Positions 1 to 12,749 of a DNA stretch of 64,000 nucleotides are shown in pieces; position 1 is the first letter of the stretch, and each line of letters starts with the position of its first letter. Source of the DNA: Rhyzopertha dominica (Eukaryota > Arthropoda > Insecta > Coleoptera > Bostrichidae); the NCBI GenBank assembly GCA_025024175.1, contig QCXZ01000041.1, positions 51,393,786-51,457,785 on the forward strand, read 5' to 3'. A program made the translations under genes and the position numbers. Under the pieces are notes generated by a model, which did not search any database, was not told where the DNA came from, and saw only the letters and a program-made list of their open reading frames with translations.

Positions 1-625
1 TTGCTGCGGAAAAAATGCAGGCTGCGGGGAAAGCTGGCCGTTTTTTGTGGATCGAGGAGGCGGCGGTCTCGCGTGGGACACGTCCGTTCGTGACAAAAGA
101 CGGTATCTTCCGTGTTTCCGTCATTTTTATAAAAGCGCGTGTGAATAAAACTGATTCCACCTGCAGGCCTCTTAATTGGGTGGATGCGTTAGAAATTATA
201 GAGAAGGGTAAATGCTCGAAATTGTTGCTTTCAAGGGATATCGTCGTTAAACGATGGGTTGTTCCTAGAAGGTGGTCTGGTCTTGTTAGGGAATTGTTCG
301 ATTTGTGAAGCACACCCTACTATTAGAAAGGGTGAAGGATGGAGAGCGATTAAAAAGAGTTGTTTGTTGTGGGTTTTTGAAAAATACCTTTTTTAACATT
401 AAAGCAGAATATCAACTTCGACTTCTCAGTCTTAACATGAATACAAATTCTCTATTTGAACATATTTACCTGCAACCTTTTAATTGTGGTCTAAGAAAAT
501 ATATAATAATAAATAGACTTTATTGAAACAAGGGCAGATACTGAGAGTAATACATCATAAGCAATAAAGGCAAAGTCTAGCAGAAGCTATTCTACTTAAC
601 TTTAAGACAGAAAATTAAACTATAT
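1..625. other. left edge, no recognised gene
   Basis: An open frame with an ATG runs from 15 to 308 on the + strand (97 codons), and its first 100 bases are GC-richer than the surroundings. A second weak frame follows at 305-526. Neither resembles a family I know. The first could be the end of an exon cut by the window edge, but I see no splice site that would establish this. Confidence 0.3.
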
Positions 626-627
626 TA

Positions 628-1764
628 CGAGGCATGTTTTTTAAGTAAGTACATCTCTTGTCTACGCACTGACGCCATTACAGTTTGATTCTTCATTGTA
701 TACGTTGTTTACTGAGTGTTTAAGGTGCCTCCGACAATCGTGAGTCCCGCCGATTGTGAAGTACGGGCTGTCATACGATTTCTTAGTGCTAAAGGCGTAA
801 AACCGATCGATATTCATCGTGAGATCTGTGAAGTTTACGGACAAAACATTATGAGTGATGGAATGGTAAGGAAATGGGTGAGAGCATTTAAAGATGGCCG
901 CACAAATGTGCATGATGAAGAACGGACTGGGCGTCCTTCGGTCGTTAATGAAGATTTGGTGCAGAAAGTGAACGAAAAGGTGAGAGAAAACAGACGCTTT
1001 ACAATTTCACCATTGTGCGACTGCTTTCCTCAATATTCTCGTAGTGTTTTGTATCGCATTGTGACCGAGAACTTGAATTACCGGAAATTGTGTTCACGTT
1101 GGGTTCCAAAAATGTTGACGTATTTGCACAAAACCCAACGTTTAGGCAGTGCATTGACTTTCCTTGAGCGGTACCACAATGAAGGTGAAGATTTTTTAGA
1201 CCAAATTGTTACTGGTGACGAAACATGGGTGGCCTACGTCACACCAGAATCGAAACAACAAAATGAGACAATCAATGCAGCGTCTTATTGTAAGACATTA
1301 AACAATCTGCGTCGTGCAATCCAGAACAAAAGACGTGGCAAGTTGAGTAAGGGTATCGTTTTGCTGCATGACAATGCCCGTCCACATGTGGCTAATCGGA
1401 CCAAAGATCTCATCAAATCNTTTAAANGGGAAACTCTAGATCGTCCTCCATACAGCCCTGATCTGGCGCCCAGCGACTACAATTTGTTCCTGCACTTGAA
1501 GAAACACCTGGGTGGCCAGCGTCTTCAAGACGATAACGAAGTCGAAACATTTGTGATACAGTGGTTAACAAGTCAGGCGGCAGACTTTTATGAGGAGGGT
1601 ATTCAAAAACTGGTGCCACGTTATGACAAGTGCCTCAATATTCACGGAAATTATGTAGAAAAGTAGATTAAGGTACAGGCATTCATGTAAGATAAAATTA
1701 TTGCGATATCTTTGCACGTCTTTTTTTAATTCCAAAACGGTACTTACTTAAAAAACATGCCTCG
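628..1764 (+). mobile_element. mariner element with perfect terminal inverted repeats
   Basis: Tc1/mariner-superfamily element. The ends at 628-652 and 1740-1764 are perfect 25-bp inverted repeats beginning CGAGGCATG, and each is flanked by TA (626-627 and 1765-1766), the expected target duplication. At 1,137 bp it is shorter than the roughly 1.3 kb usual for mariner, which fits an internal deletion in the transposase. Perfect ends and a nearly open frame suggest a fairly recent insertion. Confidence 0.93.
716..1666 (+). pseudogene. mariner transposase, internally deleted
   Basis: Mariner transposase, the enzyme that cuts and rejoins the element. The frame shows the helix-turn-helix DNA-binding region in the first third, then TGDETWV (first catalytic Asp, near 1216), HDNARPH (second Asp, near 1370) and YSPDLAPSDY (third Asp, near 1455), as in the mariner D,D34D family, and ends with HGNYVEK. 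Directly after ESKQQ (about 1257) the frame jumps to the segment normally found about 45-50 residues later (ETINAASYC), so an in-frame piece is missing between the first and second catalytic Asp. No ATG opens the frame; it begins at a GTG. Two undetermined bases lie at 1420 and 1427. The deletion should make the enzyme inactive; that is inference. Confidence 0.88.
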
Positions 1765-1766
1765 TA

Positions 1767-2975
1767 TTTTACTTATTGAACAAAGTTGAGCAAAAAATTC
1801 GGCGTATTTTTTTACAAGAAAGTGGGAGCTACAATTACTATACTGTACTCTGCGGTACTAATCATGAAACAAATCAAGGAAATTATCTTGAAATTAAAAT
1901 ACACGGTCTATGATATGCTGTTTGCACTGCAATCAACTAAAGACCGATCTGTTTCGCTGTTATTACAGCTCGTCAGTGTAGTTCACGTCTAGTGCAGACA
2001 GCATGACAGAGAACTGGTTTTGCCTATGTAATAAAGGCTTGGTATGATGGATGGTGACAAAATTATCTTGAGTTTTTATGGCATACTTGATTCAGTATCA
2101 GAAAATCTAAAAAAGAAATCGTGGTCTTTCCACTGGCATTACCTTTAAACCGTCTTGTGGTAAGCTTAAAATTCAAATTTGCCACAGTGAAAGACACTGA
2201 TGACCCAAAGTCCTTGCTGTGAAGTTCCCCGTTTAGCTAAAATGCTTTGATCCACTTGCGCCAGTCCAATTCAAACGCGTCGATTTCGGCACTTCCCACA
2301 GTGCAACCGATGCCTTCAAAGGAACAATACGCCCTCCGGGATAATGAGATTCCCATTAAATAATGCACAAACGACCGCAAACTAGATCCTGTCTTACGCC
2401 AACCCGCTGCGAGCATTATGTTCCGCCGCCCCCCGCCAGATAGCGGCGAAAACCGCGCTCGTTCGCTTCCCACAATTCACGCGGACCGCTCTCATGTACT
2501 AATTATTCAGATATGCCCGTTGAATTGAACGCAAAACGGATTTTTTTCCATTCGGCGAACGAGGGCGTAATCTGTGGATGAGATCGACTTTCTAAGCGGC
2601 CCGTGAATGGTACAACGGTAATCGACGCCATTGTTACGCCGGTGGATGTGCAGATTTGCAGGCCATTGTTCTTTGGGCAANCGTGGCAATTGAATTTCCA
2701 GAGCGAGCGAATACGATTAGGGAACAGTGGCGGAGATAGTTTTTTCAATAAACGTAGGCAATTTATCTTATATCAAATATATTCTGAAAACTGATCTGGG
2801 ACATGTATTTTTGAGAGCGAATTCAAATTCTTACGTATTGTCGATAGGTGGCGCCCCAAGACAAGAGGATTAATTTTGAACGAGCTAAAAAACAATGTGG
2901 TGCAATTTTTAATTTATTGGGTAAACGTTAGGTTTAATTTTATTAAATACTCTTATGTCACGTGTCCTATCATTA
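1767..2975. other. intergenic, nothing recognised
   Basis: Short open frames occur on the - strand at 2237-2473 and 2503-2748 in a locally GC-richer patch with several CpGs (about 2240-2660). They match no family I recognise. An undetermined base is at 2681. Confidence 0.3.
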
Positions 2976-2977
2976 TA

Positions 2978-4020
2978 CATGATGTTTCATAAATGATAAT
3001 GACCCTGACGAAATTAAAAATGCAACCCAAAATACATTTGCAGAGGTAACATTGATAATTGTTCATCGTCGTAAAAAATATAAAACGTAGGGAGCTGTAT
3101 AAATTCGTAAATTTTGCCATAATCAATCATTTGCGTTAAGTAAATTCGGTATTGTAAAACTAATTTTATTTTTGAAAAACGTTTATTCAATAACATTAAT
3201 GTAATAAATACTCAAAATGTCGCCCTCCGCTGTTTTCACAAGCTTGAATTCGTGCCCAAAACGGTCTTTTAACATGCATTAACATTTCTGGAGTGATGGA
3301 TCTACATGCATAACGTATTTTATTTTCTAAATGTTCTACACTTTCAATTGGTGTTTGGTATACTTGCTCTTTTACCATTCCCCACAGAAAAAAAATCCAA
3401 AGGAGTAAGGTCCGGGCTTCTCGGTGGCCAACGATTAATTGAACCTCTTCCTATCCATCGGTTAGGCAAAACCAAATCAAGATGATTTCGCGCTATTCTA
3501 TGCCCCATCTTGTTGGAACTATAGATCTGGTCTTACTTGTAATTTACATTTTGGAGAAGTACCGGTAAAATGTTTCTTAAAAATTTAGATAAGTATTGCC
3601 GTTTAAACTATCGCGAAAGATATAAGGCCCAATAATTTGATTCAACAATATTCCGCATCAGACATTCGTCGAGTAGATAGTTTAAAAATGCCCTTCTCGA
3701 ATTCAACTTCAGCATTATTAGAAAATCTTGCTTCATCTGAGAAGCAAATGTTGTCATAAAATCTCACATTAAAATTTTGGTGTTCCGTAAAAAAGTTACA
3801 AAAAGCTAGTCTTTTAGGATAATCTGTCTCCTTTAAGGCCTGAACGAATTGCAAGTGATACGGATGAAACTTATTGCCTTTAATTATTCGGTGTACTGAA
3901 GGCAGACTAATACCGGTTGCTCTTGAGACTACCCTTTGACTAATATGAGGATTTTCGTCAATCATTTCCAATACTCTAATTTCATTGTCACTGTCATCAA
4001 CTTTAACAAAGAGAAGACAA
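2978..4020 (-). mobile_element. decayed Tc1/mariner-type transposon, copy 1
   Basis: The left end (2978 onward) matches the left end of the element at 46,214, including ACCCAAAATACATTTGCAG, and is preceded by TA. On the - strand broken transposase pieces occur in order: 3642-3971 with an HTH region (SLPSVHRIIKG) and the first catalytic motif FSDEARF; 3400-3560, a degraded second and third motif region; and 3196-3378 with the C-terminal part (HFEYLLH before a stop). These resemble the insect Tc1/mariner-like transposases with a DDE_3-type domain. I could not find a matching right end, so 4020 is approximate. Frameshifts and a deletion make it inactive. Confidence 0.72.
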
Positions 4021-4030
4021 ACCGGCCTAC

Positions 4031-6070
4031 TCAGTTTCCAATTATTCTTTCTTCCACTACCTGCTTATAACACTTCTCATGCGTTTGTTGGCCAAAAGTT
4101 GATATACTCGACGTAAATAACTAAATAATGGATATTTTCATCGTCCCTGTTTGTAACAGTAAATGTTCGGTGAATATTTGTTTCTGTTAGAAGAATTTTA
4201 ACAATTTAATGGTCATATTGTACATTTTTTGTCTTCTGCGTACTTCTGAAGGCTGAAATATAATAAGATACTTAACACCTGCTCATTTTTTTCGTATTTA
4301 TCGTTTGAATTAAATATCTTGTGCCTTAATTAAGGATCGGGACATGTCTTTCTTAGTAAATGGCCTTCTTTGGTTTACCTACGACCAACATCTTTGCGTT
4401 TAGATGATGATCCTTGGCATCAAGCAGGGGCAAATTTTTCTAATTTAACGTATTCTGTTAACCGATTCTGGAGATCTGATCTGGTTTTCACAGGAAGACG
4501 TATCGGTGTAGCGTTTATTGAAGTAACTGAACATAATACAAAAAAAAAACATACAATAGAATTACATGCCTACACCCAACCTGCAACTTACCTGAACACC
4601 AGGTTTATTAAATTAGTAAATAAATTCAACGCACCCCGAGGATGTGCAGCCACTTCAAAAGATGCTCGTCGTATGTTTAAATAGCCGAGCTGGTGTTAAG
4701 CAAAAAACTTGTATAAGAAAAGGGTCTGACGCTGGGATTATCGCCTTTATGAAGCGGATACTGCTACACTTGATTATGATTACTGGCAAACATTTTATTT
4801 TACTTTTATCAGACGCTTAAACCTTCTCTTCAACTAGCGCAAAGCTAAAATAAAACTATAATTTCTTCGGCTTGTTTAATCCAACCATTCCATTACGGTT
4901 CTCTTCGGCAATCAGAGAACAAGGAACACTTTACAATCATCCTGTTTCCTCCATTGCCACCAACAACGTATACTGTTAACGTTAGCCATATCAGACCATA
5001 AAATCTTCAACATCGGCGGCGAAATAATTTCACCTCTGATTCCATTGTGATGGGCACAAAAAGGCAACATTTACAAAGTGCCCGGTAGCACGGAATATCA
5101 GAAAAATAAAGCGGAGCGAAGAACTCTCTGCATGGATGGCAGATCAAGTAGTTGCCCATTCAATTCCCGATGAATGGAGTACCTCCCGTGAGATTGAGAC
5201 TCATTCAGTCATAAATCAAGCGACAGCTCCTTGGGCGTAATTACCTACAAATCAGTCTGGGGGAACGAAATACTTATTCTGCGATTTGAAATGCCGGTTC
5301 CCATCGTTTTGGACGCGTGTTGTCCTCTAGCGTCGGAAGGTTGAATTGCTTTTACCTGGGGGTCTCACAGAACGCTGGTTAGATCCACAAACCTCTAGTT
5401 CTCTACATTCAAGAAGTAGATAGAGGTTTCGTTTCTTGGCTGGCTCGAGGTAGGTCGCTGTAATTTTGTCGATTTTTTTATACTGCGATTTAGTAGTTTA
5501 CCCGGTTGATTATATAATTTCCGGGTATGATTAACTATTTCCGTTACTTCCATAGACCAGTTTAGTGACATAGCAATGAAAATGTGGCTGCTCTCAACCA
5601 CACAAAGAGATGAAAGTGGTCTGACTGATATCCGACACTTTTACTCAAATCGTCTTACGTAATTCATTTGAGCGGCTGGTCTATTTAAAATTGCGTTAGT
5701 TCCACCTGATTGAAAAGCGCTACAACGCTGAGCTCTAAACAAATAATGAAAGGTGGATCGCGGAAGATATTGATTGGCAGCCATTCTTATTGATGGCAAA
5801 ATGTTTTGCAATGTTTGTACAACTCTTCTCATGAACCTCGGAAGGATAGATTCTCTCACATTCTTTATTGTCGATTCTATCTGAAAATATACAGAGTGTC
5901 GATAAAATATACCATAAAATAAAAAATTCGGGAAAACTCTTAAACAAATAACTTGGTAAAAATACGACATTAACACCGACAATTTTGAAACAAATCATTT
6001 AAATCTGTCAGGTGCGCGTTTAATTATTATAAATCATTATTACGTTACACAGCACTTTAAAAAAAGCCTT
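4031..6070. other. intergenic, one unidentified open frame
   Basis: A + strand frame at 4370-4684 (104 codons) has a protein-like composition (for example KKHTIELHAYTQ and FIKLVNKFNAPRG) but matches nothing I can name. A second short coding-like run lies near 5110-5240 (IPDEWSTSREIE). They could be pieces of one decayed mobile element; this is a guess. The rest shows no gene. Confidence 0.3.
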
Positions 6071-6075
6071 GAAAG

Positions 6076-7060
6076 AAGAAGTCTTCATTCAACGATAAGA
6101 GTTCTCGCGTTTGCGATCTATACTCTATATAGAGTATAGAAGAAAAACTTTAAAAAAATCTCTTATTAGATCTCGATTGCCTTAAGCCAATGTTCATCAC
6201 GATAGNCAGACTCAAAACCACCAGGTCCTGTTGTATGGGGGCATCTGTTGACCATATCTTCAGTTGTTTGGATGGAGTCTCCACATTCACAAGAATGGTT
6301 GACAGATGGATCCTATTTATCAAGATTAAAAAAGTATTTCCCATGACCAGTGCGAAAATTCTTTAGTTGCATACAGAACACCATCCATCTTCCTTGGTGT
6401 ACGGAGCACGAAGGAAATCTTCTATCCACAGAGGTTTTCTGGAAATTAGTAGAGTTGTAGGTAGCTCTTGCAGATCTCGCGAAATCAGAGACTCGTTAGG
6501 AGCTGACTGATATTTTTGACAAACTTTATATGCAGCAAACTGTCTGCGAATCTCCGGAGGAGCAATGTTTGGAAGAAGCCAAGGTAGGCTTCCGATTCTA
6601 TTTTTCCTCTTATGCGCCTACAGCCAATTTCCAATTGATCCTAAACAACATTTCATTCAACGATAAGAAATCTCGCATTTGCGCCCAATCCAGAATCCAT
6701 ATACATGTATGTATCTATTCTGGACAGTATATTGAAGAACCACCACCACACCACACCAAGCCATGTTGTACGGTGGCATCTGTTGACCATACGTTTAATT
6801 GTTTAGAGGAGGTAGATTGAATATATCATGTTTCTTAAGTTGCCTAACAAAACACCATTCATTTTAAATGGTCTAAGGAGCACAAAGGAAATCTCCTGTC
6901 CACAGAGGTTTTCTAGAAATTAGCCCAGTTGTAGGTAGATCTAGGGAAATCAGATACTCATTAGGAGCTGATTGATATTTTTGTCAAGCTTTACATGTAG
7001 CAATCTGTCTGCGAATCTCCGGAGGAGTAATCTTTGAAAGAATCGGAAGCCAAGGTAATG
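6076..7060. repeat. two diverged copies of one repeat in direct order
   Basis: Unit 1 (about 6076-6596) and unit 2 (about 6645-7060) share ordered matching blocks: ATTCAACGATAAGA, GGGGCATCTGTTGACCAT (GGTGGC in copy 2), CCACAGAGGTTTTCT, GGAGCTGA.TGATATTTTTG and TGCGAATCTCCGGAGGAG. Offsets fall from about 568 to about 465 bp along the pair because of internal indels. The family is unknown; it may be the tail of a retrotransposon on the - strand. An undetermined base is at 6206. Confidence 0.75.
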
Positions 7061-10000
7061 GAGTCAGGTCAGGTCATGTCTCTTGAAAAGTTTTGTTCAA
7101 GTAAAGTCTTTACTAAAGCTCGATTGAGTTACTGGAAGGTCACTTATACAAAGGTTGAAAAGAATCCATTAAATCCAGCAGCTTGACGGGTTTTCAGAGC
7201 ACAAAAAGGTTGCCGAAGTTCTTCCAATGAAAATAATTCGTACAATTCCACTGAAAGTTCGCATCATTTAATCATGTTTGTTCATGTGTTTCATTAACGG
7301 TTAGTTCTAATATTTTCAGCAGGTTTTAACTGCTTCAACTGGAGTGGGGTCATGTTTTGCATCAGATTATTGCATTTTTCCTTCTGAGATTGATTCAGGG
7401 ATTCTAGAATAGACATCATCAGCACAAATATAAATTTTAATGTGCTGTTCTGTAAATATGTTAGTATTGTATATACAGCAAAAACAACAGCCCAATAAAT
7501 GGTCTTATGTGGAACCCCAGAAGAAAAGGGAGAAATACTGTCTCACAACTTCACTTGCGGTCTCCTATCACACAAGTATGCAGTTCTCTCAACTAAGAAA
7601 AATGATTGGGATATCGAGACCGCTATTCTATTTTGTATAAAGCTCCGATTCATGTCATAAAAAGAGTGTGATGGAGTTCTTAATTCTATTGATCATTAAA
7701 TGCCAGTATATAGTAAACCGAAATAAAGTCAACCAACTAACTCCAATTATCAGTCAAATTAGGCTTTCCATTTTTAGTAAATAGGCTGGTAAACACTAAA
7801 GAAACTATAGAATTTTATTATTGGAAACTTGCCGTTGAAGTTCAACTAGCAAAAATCGCTGAATAGTGTTACAAAATAACAAAAATAAATGTAGCAAACA
7901 AACATTTATTTAAAAGTGTGGGTTTTGATTTTCAAGGCCAATATTAGTCATTACTTTTCTCAGTTTGCGATGAGTTTTGCGTTCACATGACACCGTACCG
8001 CCGTTCGAAAGAAAGTGCTTTGCTAGAACTTTGCCTATGGTTATGGACAGGTCCATAATGCCCATTTAAATTATCAGGTAGAACTTTGTCCTGATTTTCC
8101 ATATTTAGGGAAGCTTTCTAACGGTGGAAGGCACTAGCCGTTCCTTCAATTAAGTCTTTGGATCATTCACTAAAATTACTAGGTATGTCTAAGTATCCCG
8201 AACACTCATGAGCAGCTTTTACATTTTTGCTACGATTTTGTTTTTGATATTCTTGTCATTTTTGTCATGAATAGTCTTTTTGACACTGCGGGACAATTCG
8301 CGTTCACTATTCTGTCAAAATTCCCCCTTAACTTAATATAATTTTCGTTTCGATTTTTTTTGTTGTCGAAATTGGTGCTTGACTCCATCTAACAAAGTGC
8401 ATCGGTTGTTTCAGCATTGACCACGGGCCACTGATTGCAGCAACATGCGTCCAGGAAGACCAAACCGGTGAGTAGCACCCCAATTAGTCCACTGTTGCCC
8501 AAAAACTTTCCAAATTTCCCATGCGAGTGCGTGTTCACCCTAAAAGGAGCGAAACAATTGCATAATTATCGGCGTTACGCTCAGAAATGGAATAATAAAA
8601 GTTGCAATGACCCTGACCATACGCGGAAGTCCTTTTACTAATTAAGTGTCTGATTAGTTATTAATTTTATGCACATACACATTCTGGTGCGCTTTCTACA
8701 CAAACGCTGGCTTCGTGACTTATGGGGAGAAGTGCGCGAGTAAAGATCGTAATCAGCGTAATTTTATTTACATTATTAGGAAACGAGGTACGATTGTCAG
8801 CAAAATGTGGAAATTTCGCTCGTAGTTAGTTTTACTCGAGATTGATGTGGTGACGGTTTCTTGGATATGAGGAAAAAACGTGTTCCATTGAGAATAAACC
8901 ACGTGGTAAGAATCTAAACATTATAATGCTTAAATGTGCGATGGAGTACCATGTTCTTTATAGAAATTTGTCCCATGGAAACCTTTCCCGTTTGCTGTCG
9001 CAACTTTCACAAGTTTTTCTTCGTAATACGTTTTAATTACTTGCCCACCGTTGATTATTACATGCTCTAGATCTTAAATTTAAATAAAATTCACATAAAA
9101 CACCGCATTCTGTATAAGTTTAGAAACAGATGTAAAAAGTTGTAGGAACAACAAAAATCAGTTTCTCGCATGCGTAAGCTAGAAGGACGTGTTGATCAGG
9201 ATCAAAAAACTAATGTACTTAGTTGCTAATTTTAGCTCACAGGAAGTACACTCAATGCAAGTACTAGTTTAAATAATTTTCGCATAAAGCTATACTATGA
9301 CTTTTCTGCTTTTAACTTAACTTGCTGAAAAAACACAGTTGAATTTTATTACATAATCTGAACTTTTTTGAGTACTATAAATGCGACTCATTTGATGCAA
9401 TACATCGTAGCCCATAACACGTGTGCTCTCTTAAAAAAGGCTTCTCGAAGTAACAAAACAAATTAATTATTTACACGATTATTTCAGCAAATTACCCTCA
9501 CACTGTCAGCTTACGTATTTCACTCTTATTAATTGTAATCGCTCCTTCTAAACTCTGAACAAACCTTGCGTTAAGCAAATCGGGATTGTGCCACTGGCTC
9601 GTTACAAAATTTTTTGCAATTTATATGACAACTAACGAGATGTGTGTTGCGTAAGACGTTGGACGTTTAAGGAGCAAGTAATAATGTCGAAAGATTTCAG
9701 AAATATTCGAACAATTTGGGGACAAGCTGTTTATTAGAAGAGAAAGGTGAAATTACGTTACTAATTATGGCATTTTTTTATCAATTTGGTTAGTTGTCCT
9801 TTAAAATCTATTAAACAGTAAGTAAAAGTGTTATTTTGTTTCCAAGTTAAGTCCTTTTCCATTGCCTTTGTATATGCGTCCGATCGTTCATATTTTGATG
9901 TAACATTTCTACGATTTAGTCCTGAAATGCTTTATTGTTTTCTTTAATTTGTAGGTCTTGATCTTTTCCATTATTACTTTTTCCTTTTGGTCATTTTTTC

Positions 10001-10190
10001 TTTATTATAATTTCTATCACAACCAACCTATTTCAGCAAATCGTCTTTTAACTTTCCATACTAAATGTATAGTATCCTATTAGTAGTTTCCTTTCTGCAA
10101 CATACTTTCTTAATATAACTAGTGTTAGGTCATTTGCTGTACGTAATTCAATTAATCTACATCCATTATTGTCTTTAGTTATTTCGTCGT
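7061..10190. other. intergenic; one possible LINE remnant
   Basis: Around 7380-7530 the - strand resembles a heavily decayed LINE reverse-transcriptase motif B region (a GVPxxTI-like run followed by a VY-like run). No intact gene, RNA or element end was recognised elsewhere. A short + frame at 8435-8641 is not recognisable. Confidence 0.3.
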
Positions 10191-10199
10191 ACCTTCTCA

Positions 10200-11100
10200 T
10201 GATCGATACGTACCGAAATCAGTTCGTAATTACAAATATAAATATCCTAATTGGTTTAGCCATGAAATTGTTACAAACACGAAATATAAACGTAAAGCAC
10301 ATCAGAAGTATAAAGTAACCAACCTTCCTGCTGGTTATGAGCAATTAAACAGATTCGCCCACGTCGAAAATTTCTATCATGACTATCTAAAATATTGAAA
10401 ATAATTTATCAAATAATCTTTATGACTTCTGTTACTATGTTAAACCCAATGTACAAAAAGGCTCTTCACAGGATCCTGGTGTAGCTGATGTATTACGACT
10501 CCAAAGAACTTACTGACTTTGATACAATAGTCAGTGCATTTAGTGGTTATTTTCATAGCGTTTAAATAAGTTCTGATCCTAATCCTGCGTGGCATAGCAC
10601 TATTAGATATAGTGTTAGTTGTTCTAATTTCTTCAGATATTTAATCTCATGTTAAAAAGCTCGTATTTTCCTTCCGCATGAAAAAAGGCATTTATATCTA
10701 TTCTCTGTAAAATGATACTATTCAAATATGTCTACAATTGGTGTACAACCTTTTAGAACTGATTCTCAGCACGGTTTTATTTAAATTGTTTAGCTACAAT
10801 TCGCTGATAACTTAAAAATATTAAATTAAATTGACTGTATAGGAGATGGTCTGCATTTGCAATATAATATTGATAAGGTGTTCACATGTTGTCCTATGAA
10901 CAAACTGACGTAAGATATAAATAAATGTAATTTAATGACATACACTAGAAAAAACAATTTGTAATTCTTTTGTAAAATAGAATGAACTACCTTAAAGCAT
11001 GTAACATCATCACTGGCCTAGGTTTAGGATGATAAATTGTCTTTGATGATTTGATGATCACGTTCTAAAAATTACAAGTTAGTATCATTCAGTATAGATA
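10200..11100 (+). pseudogene. decayed LINE (CR1/Jockey-type) pol fragment
   Basis: Broken coding runs on the + strand match the order of a LINE polyprotein. YPNWFSHEIV and KRKAHQKYK (10,240-10,320) are typical of the linker between endonuclease and reverse transcriptase. KGSSQDPGV follows near 10,460, and a C-terminal MTYTRKNN run lies near 10,935-10,965, in the place where LINE proteins have a Lys-Cys-(x)-Met-Thr-Tyr motif after the FADD box. Many stops and frameshifts are present. The same family type is better preserved on the - strand at 53.2-54.7 kb. Confidence 0.65.
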
Positions 11101-11109
11101 ATTTTTATA

Positions 11110-12600
11110 CTCCTCGAGGTTTTTAATATAGTGTGGTTCTCGATATTTGGTTATCTTTTATTATAAACAAGCAAAAACTAATGTGCTGAAAAAATCGACA
11201 CTCGCGATTGAATGTACTAATTTCAATAGTATTTGCGATATTTTCTCTGATACGGTAAAAACTATATTGTCTAAGGCACAATTAAATGCTATTGTATTAT
11301 ATGTTTATTTTCACTGTTGTCAAGTAAGAATAACAGGATTAAGCCGTATGACAATAAGGTATTATTGTTATTATTTAAGATACATGAAAAGCATCTTTTT
11401 CCTTTTCTGTATTGTCACTGGGGGCATTAGCTCCTATTACAGTTCTATTACAGTCAATACCACTTTCCCTACCAGTTACCCTTCAATTTTTATTAATCTC
11501 TCATTTACGTATTTTTCCAGTACTTATCATGTTTTTGATATACTCTGTCTTTACTATTGGTCCTACTCTTTTATCATTTCTTTCAGTTTCTTGTACATAC
11601 TCCAGTCCAATACAATATATACCTTTCTTTTTGTACTATTCCTTGTTCTTTCTTGTTCTTTTCTGTTACTTCCAACTACTTTTGTGACTTCATCTCATTT
11701 TGTTTTGTTCTGTGCCGCCTCCTTTATTCCTGTTCTTAACATAATTTTATTCTTTTTGTTTGATTATCCTTCCACCTTCTGTAGTTGATGAGACTATTTT
11801 TCGGTAGTTTTTTGTTGTTGTATACGAATGTACATTTATTGTAATTGTATCTAAAATGTAAAAAGCTACTAAAAAGCGTGTGGGCAATTAAAAGTGCTAT
11901 TTAAAAACTATTGCAGATTGAACCACATTCTAAACCGCACAGATTTTTTTACAGGCCAATAAAATACAGTCGTTCTGAACTTCCTACCAAGAAGGAAACT
12001 TCAAAACATCACCCAGCTCGAAAACAACACTATCGCAATAGTTTAATAGCATTCAAACTCCTCCTCGGAATGCATTAATTACGTTTCACTTTCATTAACT
12101 TTTATTAACGTCGTTGCACGCAGTTTTTCAGGCCATAGTTCCAAACCAATTCGGGTGCACTGGTCATCCTTGACAAGGTCTCTGACACAGATAGCATTTC
12201 TTCGATGCAAGCCGTCCGCGTTTGAATTTTATTAAACCACGCAGCACAGCAAGAGATACTGCGCGTTCTTATTGAAAACGAAAGCAACGTGGCAGTGACC
12301 TCGATGTTTGCGAAAATGCTTATGTAACTTGTATAGTGAGTTGAAATCAGCTCTCGCGAATCGGTAATAACGAGCGTCGAGAAAAACTGAGGAATGCGTT
12401 TGGAAAATGGTCGTTGGTTGTGAATATTGGCGGGTATTTGAAGATGTGGCACAAATACTGGTTGGTTTTTGTCCTATAAGCACTAAGTGAGGGTTTTCAG
12501 TCTAAATGAACTATAATGAAAAACCCCAACCACAGTGATTAAAGCAACTTCTTGAAATACAGCTAAGGTATCATGTTTTCTCAGTATCCTCTTTAATTTT
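11110..12600. other. intergenic; pyrimidine-rich stretch
   Basis: From about 11,390 to 11,780 the + strand is strongly T/C-rich (repeated TTTCTT, TTCC and TACT words). This removes stop codons and leaves long open frames in all three + frames (the longest 11,147-11,788). No protein family is visible in them. A - strand frame at 12,105-12,452 is also unrecognised. Confidence 0.4.
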
Positions 12601-12610
12601 TGCGAAAGGC

Positions 12611-12745
12611 CTTGTACATAAGTCAAACTGAACTTTAATTTACTTTGCCCTGGCTGAGAATTTACTTGATTTGGATGAGCACCAATTATTTAAAGTTCCT
12701 CACTAGCGCTAATTTAAGATGATATATTTCTTTGTACTCTAACAA
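12611..12745. repeat. dispersed repeat, copy 1
   Basis: This segment matches 49,627-49,790 in the same orientation: TTGTACATAAG, CTTTAATTTACTTTG (TTCAATTTACTTTG in copy 2), CCTGGCTGAGAATTTACTT, ATTTGGATGAGCAC, CTCACTAGCGCT and GATTTAAGATGATATATTTCTTT-like blocks, with a 30-bp indel between copies. The second copy abuts a Penelope-like endonuclease fragment, so the repeat may belong to that retroelement. Confidence 0.75.
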
Positions 12746-12749
12746 ATAA

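Noticed and set aside
11147..11788. 213-codon open frame, one of the longest in the window
   Set aside because: Its second half lies in a T/C-rich tract that is open in all three + frames; the sequence is Phe/Ser/Leu/Tyr-rich, without domains or a plausible start.
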